Numbered from the stretch's first letter, positions 1 to 6,253 are shown. The stretch: 9,228 bases of DNA from JAJRXG01 sp964470035 (GCA_964470035.1 CAYYBR010000169.1:1-9228), one strand, 5' to 3'. Numbers and translations are program-made. The notes: generated from the sequence alone by a model not told the origin.

Positions 1-2
1 AA

Positions 3-422
3 CTGATCGTGGCTCTTTCTGATTTTATAAAACCCGTAGGCAAGTTTCGCGATGTCCGTGTCTTCGAGTCTTCTATCATGGGAGTAGCACATAATAGCGC
101 AGGCATCGCATTACCAGGTTACGGCATGATCGTAGCTCCCGGAGCTTACAGCAGAGCCTGCGATCTTTCAACTGTACATCACGAATATGGGCACTTTATC
201 CAAGCTCGACTCGTAGGTTTTGTTCCTTTCTATTTATGTATAGGGTTGCCCAGCTTACTGAGTGCTTGGACAAGGGGCTTTGGAAAGGGGCATCAAAATT
301 ACTGGACAGAGAAGTGGTGTAACTATCTGGTTAATAAAGAACTTGATGAAAGTAATCTATCTAGTCGTAGTTATCCTGCGGAGAATCTGGGTGGAAGGAC
401 TGCGTGGTTACTTGGTTGTTAG
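3..422 (+). CDS. HEYGH-motif zinc metallopeptidase-like protein, 3' part
   Basis: The visible part has HHEYGH, a match to the HExxH zinc-binding motif of gluzincin-type peptidases (His58, Glu59 and His62 if counted from the GTG at 9). About 40 residues later comes NYWTEKWCN, whose Glu101 could be the third zinc ligand. The stretch between, FVPFYLCIGLPSLLSAWTRG, is hydrophobic and Gly/Pro-rich. From memory, similar HEYGH ... GIPS ... W-x-E-x-x-AN blocks occur in Bacteroidota, often at the C-terminus of large RHS/YD-repeat or secreted proteins. The frame is open to the left edge (CTG ATC before the GTG), so I read this as the C-terminal end of a longer gene, though a 137-residue protein starting at GTG cannot be excluded. 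The stop codon (TAG, 420-422) adjoins the 9-bp repeat array. Substrate and location are unknown. The metal-binding motif is clear; the full identity is not. Confidence 0.6.
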   Translation: MIVALSDFIKPVGKFRDVRVFESSIMGVAHNSAGIALPGYGMIVAPGAYSRACDLSTVHHEYGHFIQARLVGFVPFYLCIGLPSLLSAWTRGFGKGHQNYWTEKWCNYLVNKELDESNLSSRSYPAENLGGRTAWLLGC

Positions 423-429
423 TTTATTT

Positions 430-516
430 GGTTTCACTGGTTTAATTGGTTTAATTGGTTTAATTGGTTTAATTGGTTTAACTGGTTTAACGGGTTTGAT
501 TGGTTTAACTGGTTAC
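430..516 (+). repeat. 9-bp tandem array, consensus GGTTTAATT
   Basis: Nine full 9-bp units run from 430 to 510, followed by a partial GGTTAC. Units 439-474 are four identical GGTTTAATT copies. The others differ by one to three bases (GGTTTCACT, GGTTTAACT, GGTTTAACG, GGTTTGATT). The G/T-rich strand is the plus strand, the coding strand of the gene that ends just upstream at 422, and weaker copies (AGTTTATTT, 421-429) reach back to its stop codon. One frame across the array reads Gly-Leu-Ile/Thr over and over, but this is a product of the 9-bp period and not a protein signal. Confidence 0.95.
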
Positions 517-539
517 GGAAGTTTTATCCTGTAGTTAGT

Positions 540-597
540 TTACTGGAACCTCTGAAACTCCTAAAACGACCATAACGCATTAAACCTCTAAAACTTC
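540..597 (-). repeat. Degenerate 9-bp array facing the 430-516 array
   Basis: Read on the minus strand from 596 downwards, the sequence divides into diverged 9-bp units: AAGTTTTAG, AGGTTTAAT, GCGTTATGG, TCGTTTTAG, GAGTTTCAG, AGGTTCCAG. GTT at positions 3-5 is kept in all of them. Orientation is opposite to the array at 430-516, so the two form a mirrored pair with a centre near 528. The array overlaps the last six codons (including the stop) of the minus-strand DinB-like gene, which ends at 580. Confidence 0.75.
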
Positions 598-1116
598 CCT
601 AATCTGCCCATGGTGATGCTTATTATGAAAATCGGTAAAAAGAAGGATTTCACGTATACTAAGTTTTCCGAGGACTGGGTGAGGGAGTTGGTATTTGTCG
701 AGGTCTTCTTCTGACCATTTGTCGACATGTACTAGTAACTTGTTAAGTTCATTAGACCATGTGTCCAGTAGAGCTTGGCGGCCTTTTTCTTTTACGTTGT
801 TGTAATTAAAAGAAGAGGGAGCTTGCAAGCCTTCTTTCATTAGTTGATGATAGCGCTTGATGGTCTCATCGAAGCTTTTCTTTTCTCTTTTGTTGATGCC
901 AAATGATGCTCGCAAGCCTAGCTTGGGTAGTGACATCGCTTTGGAGACTGGCTTGGCGCTGAGGATGAGATGCCCCAGGATCTCCGCTGGTGACCATTTA
1001 TCCTGGTTGTCGCCTCTAGGGGTGAAGAAAAGGTCGTCATTCATCTCTGAGAGAGTGTAAATGATATCACCGAAGGACTTGCGAAGTGCTGAGCGGATAG
1101 CTTGTTTATTTACCAT
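580..1116 (-). CDS. DinB-superfamily (DinB_2-like) metal-binding protein
   Basis: This 178-residue protein has the four-helix DinB/YfiT look. WSPAEILGHL carries His49. Near the C-terminus TDFHNKHHHGQI supplies His164 and His168, giving the H ... HxxxH metal triad of the superfamily. Members include bacillithiol S-transferases and other thiol-dependent enzymes, and many are uncharacterised; the reaction here cannot be read from sequence. I chose the ATG at 1116 because it begins MVNKQAIRSALRKS just before the first helix and follows an A/T-rich leader. A longer reading to 1185 would overlap the divergent regulator's leader and adds unconvincing sequence. The gene is divergent from the HxlR-type regulator, suggesting shared control through the GTTAC cluster. 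Its last codons (EVLEV, stop) are formed by the 9-bp repeat. It is cytoplasmic, with no signal peptide or membrane segment. Confidence 0.85.
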   Translation of the reverse strand: MVNKQAIRSALRKSFGDIIYTLSEMNDDLFFTPRGDNQDKWSPAEILGHLILSAKPVSKAMSLPKLGLRASFGINKREKKSFDETIKRYHQLMKEGLQAPSSFNYNNVKEKGRQALLDTWSNELNKLLVHVDKWSEEDLDKYQLPHPVLGKLSIREILLFTDFHNKHHHGQIREVLEV

Positions 1117-1140
1117 GTCTTGATAATTAATATGAATTAG

Positions 1141-1225
1141 GTTACTTTTAGTTACCAATGTATTGCATTTACGAAAGTGGCACAAGAAGTAACATCTATG
1201 AAGGCTAGTAACACAGGGGTTACTA
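1141..1225. promoter_or_regulatory. Candidate operator: cluster of GTTAC/GTAAC sites
   Basis: Five copies of GTTAC or its complement lie in 85 bases: GTTACTT at 1141, GTTACC at 1151 (same orientation, exactly 10 bp later), AAGTAAC at 1187-1193, and a perfect inverted repeat TAGTAAC-N6-GTTACTA at 1206-1225. The cluster covers the divergent region and the first codons of the regulator gene. Inverted repeats around the start of an HxlR-type gene are a reasonable place for autoregulation, and TACT/AGTA-type half-sites are, as I recall, typical of this family. Binding is inferred. Confidence 0.5.
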
Positions 1226-1608
1226 ATGAGATAAATCAGGAGGTAGAGCTCAAAGAAAAAATCAAAGTTTTTTTCACCGAAGTGATGACACCCTTCTCAG
1301 AGGAGGTATGTCCGATCAGAGATGTGATGGCACCGAGTGTCGATAAGTGGAGCATCTTCATCATTTTTAATCTCGGCTATAGCAACAAGCTTCGATTTAA
1401 TCAACTTAAGAGAAGGATCCCAAGTATCAGTTCGCGGATGTTATCGATCACCCTGAAGAAGCTAGAGAAAAACCATATCGTCAAGCGAGAGATCTTTGCC
1501 GAAGTTCCACCTAGGGTAGAATACGAGCTAACAGAATTTGGTAAGGGATTTTCGGATAAGATGATGGACCTTACTAGATGGTTTGTGGAGGAGCAGAAGG
1601 GGTTTTAG
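1198..1608 (+). CDS. HxlR-family winged-helix transcriptional regulator
   Basis: From the ATG at 1198 this is a 136-residue protein. EEVCPIRDVMAPSVDKWS (Cys38 to about residue 50) matches the CPv...gGKW opening of the HxlR domain. It is followed by the helix-turn-helix region RFNQLKRRIPSISSRMLSITLKKLEKNHIVKREIF and the wing PPRVEYELTEFG. Cys38 sits where YodB- and HypR-type members have the conserved redox- or electrophile-sensing cysteine, so thiol sensing is plausible but unproven. The first 30 residues are a charged extension that typical family members lack. The ATG at 1285 (107 residues) is therefore a serious alternative start and would place the inverted repeat at 1206-1225 in the untranslated leader. 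An upstream GTG at 1177 is less likely. The gene is divergent from the DinB-like gene, its probable target. It ends ...KGF-TAG inside the repeat sequence GGGGTTTTAGG. Confidence 0.9.
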   Translation: MKASNTGVTNEINQEVELKEKIKVFFTEVMTPFSEEVCPIRDVMAPSVDKWSIFIIFNLGYSNKLRFNQLKRRIPSISSRMLSITLKKLEKNHIVKREIFAEVPPRVEYELTEFGKGFSDKMMDLTRWFVEEQKGF

Positions 1609-1659
1609 GTTTCTAGGTTTAATGGGTTTCTAGATTTAATAGGATTAATGGGTTGGACT
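1606..1659 (+). repeat. Degenerate 8-9-bp array following the HxlR-type gene
   Basis: Plus-strand units spaced 8-9 bp apart begin with GGTTT or a near match at 1608, 1616, 1625, 1633 (GATTT), 1642 (GGATT) and 1651 (GGTTG). One unit, AGGTTTAAT (1615-1623), is identical to a minus-strand unit of the 540-597 array. The array starts at the stop codon of the regulator gene. Its inner end forms a hairpin apex with the opposing array: ATGGGTT (1648-1654) can pair with AACCTAT (1662-1668) around a 7-base loop, with one G-U pair. Confidence 0.75.
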
Positions 1660-1662
1660 AGA

Positions 1663-1761
1663 ACCTATAAAACATCTAAGACTCATAAAACATCTAAAAC
1701 CTATAAAACATCCAAAACTCATAAAACATCTAAAACCTATAAAACCCATAAACTTCTAAAA
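1663..1761 (-). repeat. 9-bp tandem array with 36-bp higher-order period
   Basis: Ten contiguous 9-bp units fill 1663-1752. On the plus strand they alternate ACCTATAAA, ACATCTAAA/G and ACTCATAAA, and a CTTCTAAAA unit follows. Four units make a 36-bp block: 1663-1698 and 1699-1734 agree at 34 of 36 positions, and a third copy begins at 1735. On the minus strand, the coding strand of the hydroxylase ending at 1756, the units read TTTATAGGT and TTTAGATGT, the same G/T-rich type as the other arrays. The repeat overlaps the last two codons and stop of that gene. Confidence 0.93.
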
Positions 1762-2511
1762 CTTCGCCCGATCCTCCGTATCCATCCAGATATCCCAGAA
1801 GGTAAAGTACAAGCCATAGTTCTTTGTAAACTTTTGATGATGGATGTCATGATGGGTAGAACCTATCAACCACTTCATGAGAGGATTTCTCTTCCATGAA
1901 TTCGGATAAATCTCTACGCCCGCGTGATTGATAATCGCAGAAAGCGTCATAAAGATCAGAAGACCCAGCAAGATGAAAAGATGCATCGGGATGATAAGTG
2001 TAAGCAAAGGGATGACGATAGCTTGTAACATGCTCTCTACTGGATGAAAGCTAAAAGATGTCCAGACCGATGTGCTGATACTATCGTGATGGACCTTGTG
2101 TATATATCTGTAGACCTTGGGGTGATGCATCCATCTGTGCAACCAGTAGTAATATGTCTCATGGATAAGTAGAGGTAGTAGGATGCTAAAAGGAATCCAC
2201 CAAATGGGGTAGTCACTCCACTCAAGATATATCTGGGTGTAGCCCCTTTGCCATGCCATGATCATGAGTACGCCGATGCCTCCAAAGAGTACAGAGCTAA
2301 TGCCTGACCACATGACCTCCTTAAGCATCTGGCTTCTCGGATATCGTGGAGAGACGATACGTGCAGGCCAAAGATGAGCTAGCCGATCATAAATGAATTT
2401 TTGGTAGATGCCTGACATGATGATATAGCGCAAGAATATCATCACAGAGAAGACAGCAAACAAGTACATAAATGTACTTGCTACTGTGTAATCTCTTTCT
2501 AAAAACTCCAT
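1756..2511 (-). CDS. Fatty acid hydroxylase/sterol desaturase-family membrane protein
   Basis: This 251-residue integral membrane protein carries the histidine boxes of the fatty acid hydroxylase superfamily (PF04116 type), which bind a di-iron centre. HETYYYWLHRWMHH gives His117, 125, 129 and 130. HKVHH gives His138, 141 and 142. NHAG gives His196, and HHDIHH gives His220, 221, 224 and 225. Hydrophobic segments lie near residues 11-32, 66-86, 103-118 and 163-195. The family uses O2 to hydroxylate or desaturate lipid acyl chains, sterols or carotenoids; the substrate here is not readable. Length is normal and the start (MEFLERDY) precedes the first membrane helix. The gene begins 8 bases after the dodecin-like gene on the same strand, so the two are probably co-transcribed. 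The C-terminus ends Lys-Phe-stop in GAAGTTTTAG, part of the downstream array. Confidence 0.92.
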   Translation of the reverse strand: MEFLERDYTVASTFMYLFAVFSVMIFLRYIIMSGIYQKFIYDRLAHLWPARIVSPRYPRSQMLKEVMWSGISSVLFGGIGVLMIMAWQRGYTQIYLEWSDYPIWWIPFSILLPLLIHETYYYWLHRWMHHPKVYRYIHKVHHDSISTSVWTSFSFHPVESMLQAIVIPLLTLIIPMHLFILLGLLIFMTLSAIINHAGVEIYPNSWKRNPLMKWLIGSTHHDIHHQKFTKNYGLYFTFWDIWMDTEDRAKF

Positions 2512-2519
2512 GAGTCAGT

Positions 2520-2720
2520 TTAGTTGACCTGGAAGGAGATTTTTAGATTTACTCTATACTTGTCGACCTTACCGTTTTTTACGGTGACACTTTGGCTTTG
2601 GACAAATGCTGATTTGATTCCTTTTAGTGATTCTGCTGATTTAGCCACACCTTTAGCTGTAGCATCTTCCCAGCTTTTTGAAGATTCACTCAGGATTTCG
2701 ATTACTTTCATGATTGCCAT
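2520..2720 (-). CDS. Dodecin-family small protein, atypical flavin site
   Basis: MKVIEILSESSKSWEDATAK, then a helix with ESLKGIKSAFV, then two strands ending KYRVNLKISFQV, match the beta-alpha-beta-beta fold of dodecin, a small protein that forms hollow dodecamers and stores flavin or other ligands. From the ATG at 2720 it is 66 residues; the ATG at 2711 (63 residues) is also possible. Aligned by eye with archaeal and Thermus dodecins, the tryptophan that stacks on flavin (the LDWFEV block) is replaced by Ser37 within IKSAFV. The glutamine of the YQV strand is Arg56 (YRV). Classical flavin binding is therefore doubtful. The only Trp (residue 17) lies elsewhere, in the KSWEDA stretch. It is cytoplasmic and is the first gene of a probable two-gene operon with the hydroxylase, 8 bases upstream of it. 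Confidence 0.88.
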   Translation of the reverse strand: MAIMKVIEILSESSKSWEDATAKGVAKSAESLKGIKSAFVQSQSVTVKNGKVDKYRVNLKISFQVN

Positions 2721-2755
2721 GATCAAAAGTTTTTATGGATTAATAAATAAAGCGC

Positions 2756-2781
2756 CAAAAATAAGGCACTTCTAGCTACAA
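2756..2781 (-). promoter_or_regulatory. Possible Bacteroidota-type promoter for the dodecin/hydroxylase pair
   Basis: On the minus strand TATTTTTG (2763-2756) fits the Bacteroidota -7 consensus TAnnTTTG exactly, and TTG (2781-2779) lies upstream as a possible -33 element. The 15-base spacing is shorter than the usual 17-23. The implied transcript start, near 2749, would leave a leader of about 30 bases before the ATG at 2720. This is a weak call resting on a short motif in A/T-rich DNA. Confidence 0.3.
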
Positions 2782-2814
2782 AGCATTTGTATCATAATTA
2801 AGTACTTTTCAGAT

Positions 2815-5800
2815 ATGAAATTCTATTGGTTCACCCTGTTTTTTGCTAGTGTGGTATGGTCGACATGTACTACCACTGATGAAGTCCTTGATGCTCCTCT
2901 CATATTGATCAAAGAGATAACCGCTGAAGATGCAAGAGCTCTGTCCGAAGAAGTTATATCAAAAGTCACCATCAACCAGAAAGAAGGTCTCACTTTAGAC
3001 CTATGGGCGGGAGATTCGCTTGCCGCAGATCCGATAGCCCTAGACATAGATGATCAGGGTAGAGTGTATATCACGCAGACTAACCGCAATGGCCATAGTG
3101 AGTTTGATATCAGAGGCCATAGAGACTGGGAGATAGGTTCTATCGCTATGCAGACGGTCGAGGATCGCCGGAAGTTTCTTCTTCGAGAACTATCACCGGA
3201 TAGTAGTGAGGTCAATGATTGGCTCGTCGATCTCAATAAAGATGGATCTAGAGACTGGAGAGATATAGTGATCCAAAAAGAACAAATCTTTAGACTCGAA
3301 GACACAGATGGAGACGGCTATGCTAACACTAGTCAGCTGTACTCTGAAGGTTATGATGACATCGTATCAGATTGTATGGGAGGCTTAGAGATCATCGGAG
3401 ATCAGGTATATGCAGGTGTTGGCCCAGATATGTGGATGCTTCAGGACCAGAATGATGATGGATATGCTGACAACCAAAAGTCGATTAGCCATGGCTACAA
3501 TGTACATATCGGATTTGGTGGACATGGCATGTCGGGTGCCGAACTTGGGCCTGACGGACGGCTCTACTGGAGCATAGGAGATGTAGGATTTAATGGTAAA
3601 GGACCCGATGGTAAAGAGTGGAAATACCCTAATCGCGGTGTCATAGTCAGATCAGAATTAGATGGTAGTGGCTTTGAAGTATTTGCTATGGGACTTCGCA
3701 ATACTCATGAGTTCGTATTTGACAAATACGCTAATCTCATCAGTGAGGATAATGATGGAGATCACGCAGGGGAGAGCGAGAGACTTGTCTATATCACAGA
3801 GGGATCTGATACAGGCTGGCGCATCAACTGGCAGTTTGGCAAGTACAAAGACCCTCGTAACAATACCTATAAGGTGTGGATGGACGAGAGATTACATGTC
3901 CCGCGGTGGGATGGTCAAGCCGCCTATATCACACCTTGTATACGTAACTACGTGGATGGCCCGACTGGCATGCTTTATAACCCAGGTCATGCGCTGAGTC
4001 CAAGATGGAAGGATCATTTCTTTATTGTTTCATTCGTAGGCACGCCGACGCGCTCAGGCATACATGCTTTCACTTTGAAAGAAAATGGTGCTTCATTTGC
4101 TTTTGATCAAGGAGAAGAAATCATCAATGGCATCCTTCCTACTGGCATCGACTGGGGACCAGATGGGGCGATGTATGCTGGCGACTGGATCCTAGGTTGG
4201 GACACAAAGGACTATGGTCGTATCTGGAAGATAGATGATGAAGAAGGACATGACTGGGAAGATCGCCGACTCACCGCAGCTCTAATCAAAACTGATTTTA
4301 ATCAAAAGGAAGTACCAGTGCTTCGCGGACTGCTTTCTCATGACGACATGCGCATACGACAGAAAGCACAGTTTGCACTAGCCAAGAAAGGTCGTGTTGG
4401 GCTCGAAGCTTTCGTAGCAGCCTCACTCCCGACCCAAGACCAGATCACTCGAGTACATGGCATCATCGGTCTATCTCAGATGGCACGTCAGCATGATCGC
4501 TCCTATGCGGATAAGATTATCACACACTTGTCAGATCAAGACGCAGAGATCCGGGCACAAGCTGCCAAGTGGCTAGGAGATATACGGTACAAGAAAGCTG
4601 CCTCTCAGATAGTACCCTTGCTTCAAGACGATAATGATCGTGTAAAGTTTTTCGCAGCAGAAGCCCTCGGGAGGATGGAGTATAGAGAGGCGACAGATGG
4701 TTTGATAAAGATGTTGATCGCTAACGATGACCAGGATGCTTACCTACGTCACGCAGGTAGCCTCGCGCTAGCAAGAGTCGCCGATCCAGATGCTCTCAAA
4801 GCTCTATCTACACACCCTTCCAGTGCGCTGCGCTTGGCTGTGACAGTAGCTCTTCGAAGAGCCGAAGACCCGGGCATATCTGCTTTTCTGGAAGATGAAG
4901 ATTTATTAGTCGTGAGAGAAGCGGCGAGAGGGATCAACGATGACTGGTCTATACCAGATGCACTGCCTGCATTAGGTCGCATACTGTCTTCTACAACCTT
5001 CAGTGATGACGAAGTGATCATCCGACGAGCCATCAATGCCAACTTGAGAGTAGGATCTCCAGAAGCGATGAGAGCAGTGCTGGACTACGCTATGGACGAT
5101 TCTAATCGTAGAGATCTAAGGATCGAAGCACTAGAGACTATTAGGGTATGGACTGATCCTTCGGTACTTGATCGCGTGACAGGAAGATATCGCGGATCAG
5201 TGAGTCGATCACCAGCAGATTATACGGATATTCTAGAGGAGTCTCTGGTACTCCTAGATGACAAGAGTAGCAAGATCAAACGTGCTCTCACCGGGGTGAT
5301 CGCCACCAACCAAATGACACAGGCTACTGATCGGTTGATAGATTTGTTTCAGAATTCTAGCAGCAATCTACTTCGACAATCTATAGTCGATGCCTTAGTC
5401 CAGTTACAACCGGAGGGGCTATCTGATTTTATGTTTACAGCCCTTCAAGATAAGTCGAAGAGTGTTCGGTCTGCCGCACTTCATGGATCTATGAAGTCTG
5501 GGATAGAAGATGACAAAAAGCTCGAGATCATCAAAAATGTAATTTTTGATAGAACTATCGAGGAGAGACAGACGGCGATGACAGCTTTGTCACAACTGCC
5601 AGCTGAGCTTACACGGTCCACATATCAGAAGTTACTCGATATGTGGAAGGGTGGAAGCCTCGAACCAGCAGTACGCCTTGATCTTTCAGAGTCTATCACT
5701 TCCGTAAATGATCCAAGCCTCCTCAGCGCCTTATCTGCCGTACAGTCATCCTCTGATGATGACGTCCTCGCTTCTTATCGTGACTGTCTTTCTGGTGGTG

Positions 5801-6222
5801 ATTCTAATAAAGGCAACCAAATCCTCTGGCAGCACAGTGGAGCTCAATGCATCAGATGTCACGTTATGCATGACTATGGTGGTATCGCAGGACCCGCACT
5901 CACACATATAGCAGATGTTCTATCACCAGAACAACTTCTAGCATCTCTAGTCAAACCCAGTGCGCGTATAGCTCCCGGATATGGTGTTGTTTCTTTATTT
6001 CTAAAAGATGATACTGAGATCGATGGCGTCCTTCTCGAAGAGGCAGCAAATATGCTTAAGATCAAAACCACCAAAGGAGAGATCATAGAGGTTGATACCA
6101 GTACTATAGATGAGCGTGTCGACGCTCTATCTGCCATGCCCGATATGTCTGAAATCTTGTCTAAAAAAGAGATCCGAGATCTCTTGGCTTATCTAGTTAA
6201 GTTGAAGAAAGAAGATGGTTGA
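2815..6222 (+). CDS. Exported propeller-HEAT-cytochrome c protein (PVC-type heme-binding)
   Basis: 1135 residues. An N-terminal hydrophobic stretch ends ...VVWSTC18, a possible lipoprotein signal, although Thr before the Cys is unusual. Residues about 59-480 form a glucose/sorbosone dehydrogenase-like beta-propeller (LTLDLWAGDSLAADPIALDI, GHGMSGAELGPDGRLYWSIG near 236, GLRNTHE near 293). It contains Ca-binding-type acidic loops at D139, D163 (DTDGDG), D211 and D312. Residues about 500-980 are HEAT-type helical repeats. From about 984 a single cytochrome c domain follows, with CIRCH at 1012-1016 and a probable distal Met in SAMPDM (1108 or 1111). The architecture matches the membrane-bound dehydrogenase-like and heme-binding domains first defined in Pirellula/Verrucomicrobium (TIGR02604, TIGR02603). 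The substrate is unknown; oxidation of a sugar or alcohol with electrons passed to heme is the usual guess. It should act in the periplasm or at the outer membrane. No operon partner is visible. Confidence 0.93.
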   Translation: MKFYWFTLFFASVVWSTCTTTDEVLDAPLILIKEITAEDARALSEEVISKVTINQKEGLTLDLWAGDSLAADPIALDIDDQGRVYITQTNRNGHSEFDIRGHRDWEIGSIAMQTVEDRRKFLLRELSPDSSEVNDWLVDLNKDGSRDWRDIVIQKEQIFRLEDTDGDGYANTSQLYSEGYDDIVSDCMGGLEIIGDQVYAGVGPDMWMLQDQNDDGYADNQKSISHGYNVHIGFGGHGMSGAELGPDGRLYWSIGDVGFNGKGPDGKEWKYPNRGVIVRSELDGSGFEVFAMGLRNTHEFVFDKYANLISEDNDGDHAGESERLVYITEGSDTGWRINWQFGKYKDPRNNTYKVWMDERLHVPRWDGQAAYITPCIRNYVDGPTGMLYNPGHALSPRWKDHFFIVSFVGTPTRSGIHAFTLKENGASFAFDQGEEIINGILPTGIDWGPDGAMYAGDWILGWDTKDYGRIWKIDDEEGHDWEDRRLTAALIKTDFNQKEVPVLRGLLSHDDMRIRQKAQFALAKKGRVGLEAFVAASLPTQDQITRVHGIIGLSQMARQHDRSYADKIITHLSDQDAEIRAQAAKWLGDIRYKKAASQIVPLLQDDNDRVKFFAAEALGRMEYREATDGLIKMLIANDDQDAYLRHAGSLALARVADPDALKALSTHPSSALRLAVTVALRRAEDPGISAFLEDEDLLVVREAARGINDDWSIPDALPALGRILSSTTFSDDEVIIRRAINANLRVGSPEAMRAVLDYAMDDSNRRDLRIEALETIRVWTDPSVLDRVTGRYRGSVSRSPADYTDILEESLVLLDDKSSKIKRALTGVIATNQMTQATDRLIDLFQNSSSNLLRQSIVDALVQLQPEGLSDFMFTALQDKSKSVRSAALHGSMKSGIEDDKKLEIIKNVIFDRTIEERQTAMTALSQLPAELTRSTYQKLLDMWKGGSLEPAVRLDLSESITSVNDPSLLSALSAVQSSSDDDVLASYRDCLSGGDSNKGNQILWQHSGAQCIRCHVMHDYGGIAGPALTHIADVLSPEQLLASLVKPSARIAPGYGVVSLFLKDDTEIDGVLLEEAANMLKIKTTKGEIIEVDTSTIDERVDALSAMPDMSEILSKKEIRDLLAYLVKLKKEDG

Positions 6223-6233
6223 TATGCAATGGT

Positions 6234-6253
6234 ATCCACATGAATTGGTGGAT
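6234..6253. terminator. Weak hairpin in the convergent gap
   Basis: ATCCAC (6234-6239) and GTGGAT (6248-6253) form a perfect 6-bp inverted repeat with an 8-base loop, 11 bases after the stop codon of the cytochrome protein gene. No U-tract follows, so it would be at best a weak terminator or an RNA-stabilising stem. A 12-bp palindrome, GAAATATATTTC, lies at 6269-6280 in the same gap. Confidence 0.3.

Noticed and set aside
262..534. Open frame encoding Gly-Leu-Ile/Thr repeats
   Set aside because: It overlaps the HEYGH gene in another frame, and the repeat peptide simply reflects the 9-bp DNA period.
1117..1185. Longer N-terminus (start at 1185) for the DinB-like protein
   Set aside because: It would add 23 residues unlike the family and run into the divergent gene's control region; the ATG at 1116 fits the domain start.
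423..1755. CRISPR-like arrays
   Set aside because: Units are 9 bp, contiguous and without spacers, and no cas genes are present.
1648..1899. Open frame encoding Thr-Tyr-Lys-Thr-Ser-Lys repeats
   Set aside because: It is the 9-bp array translated, then runs antisense into the hydroxylase gene with no recognisable domain.
2803..2810. TACTTTTC as a TAnnTTTG-type promoter for the cytochrome protein gene
   Set aside because: It lies only four bases before the ATG, misses the final G and has no properly spaced TTG.
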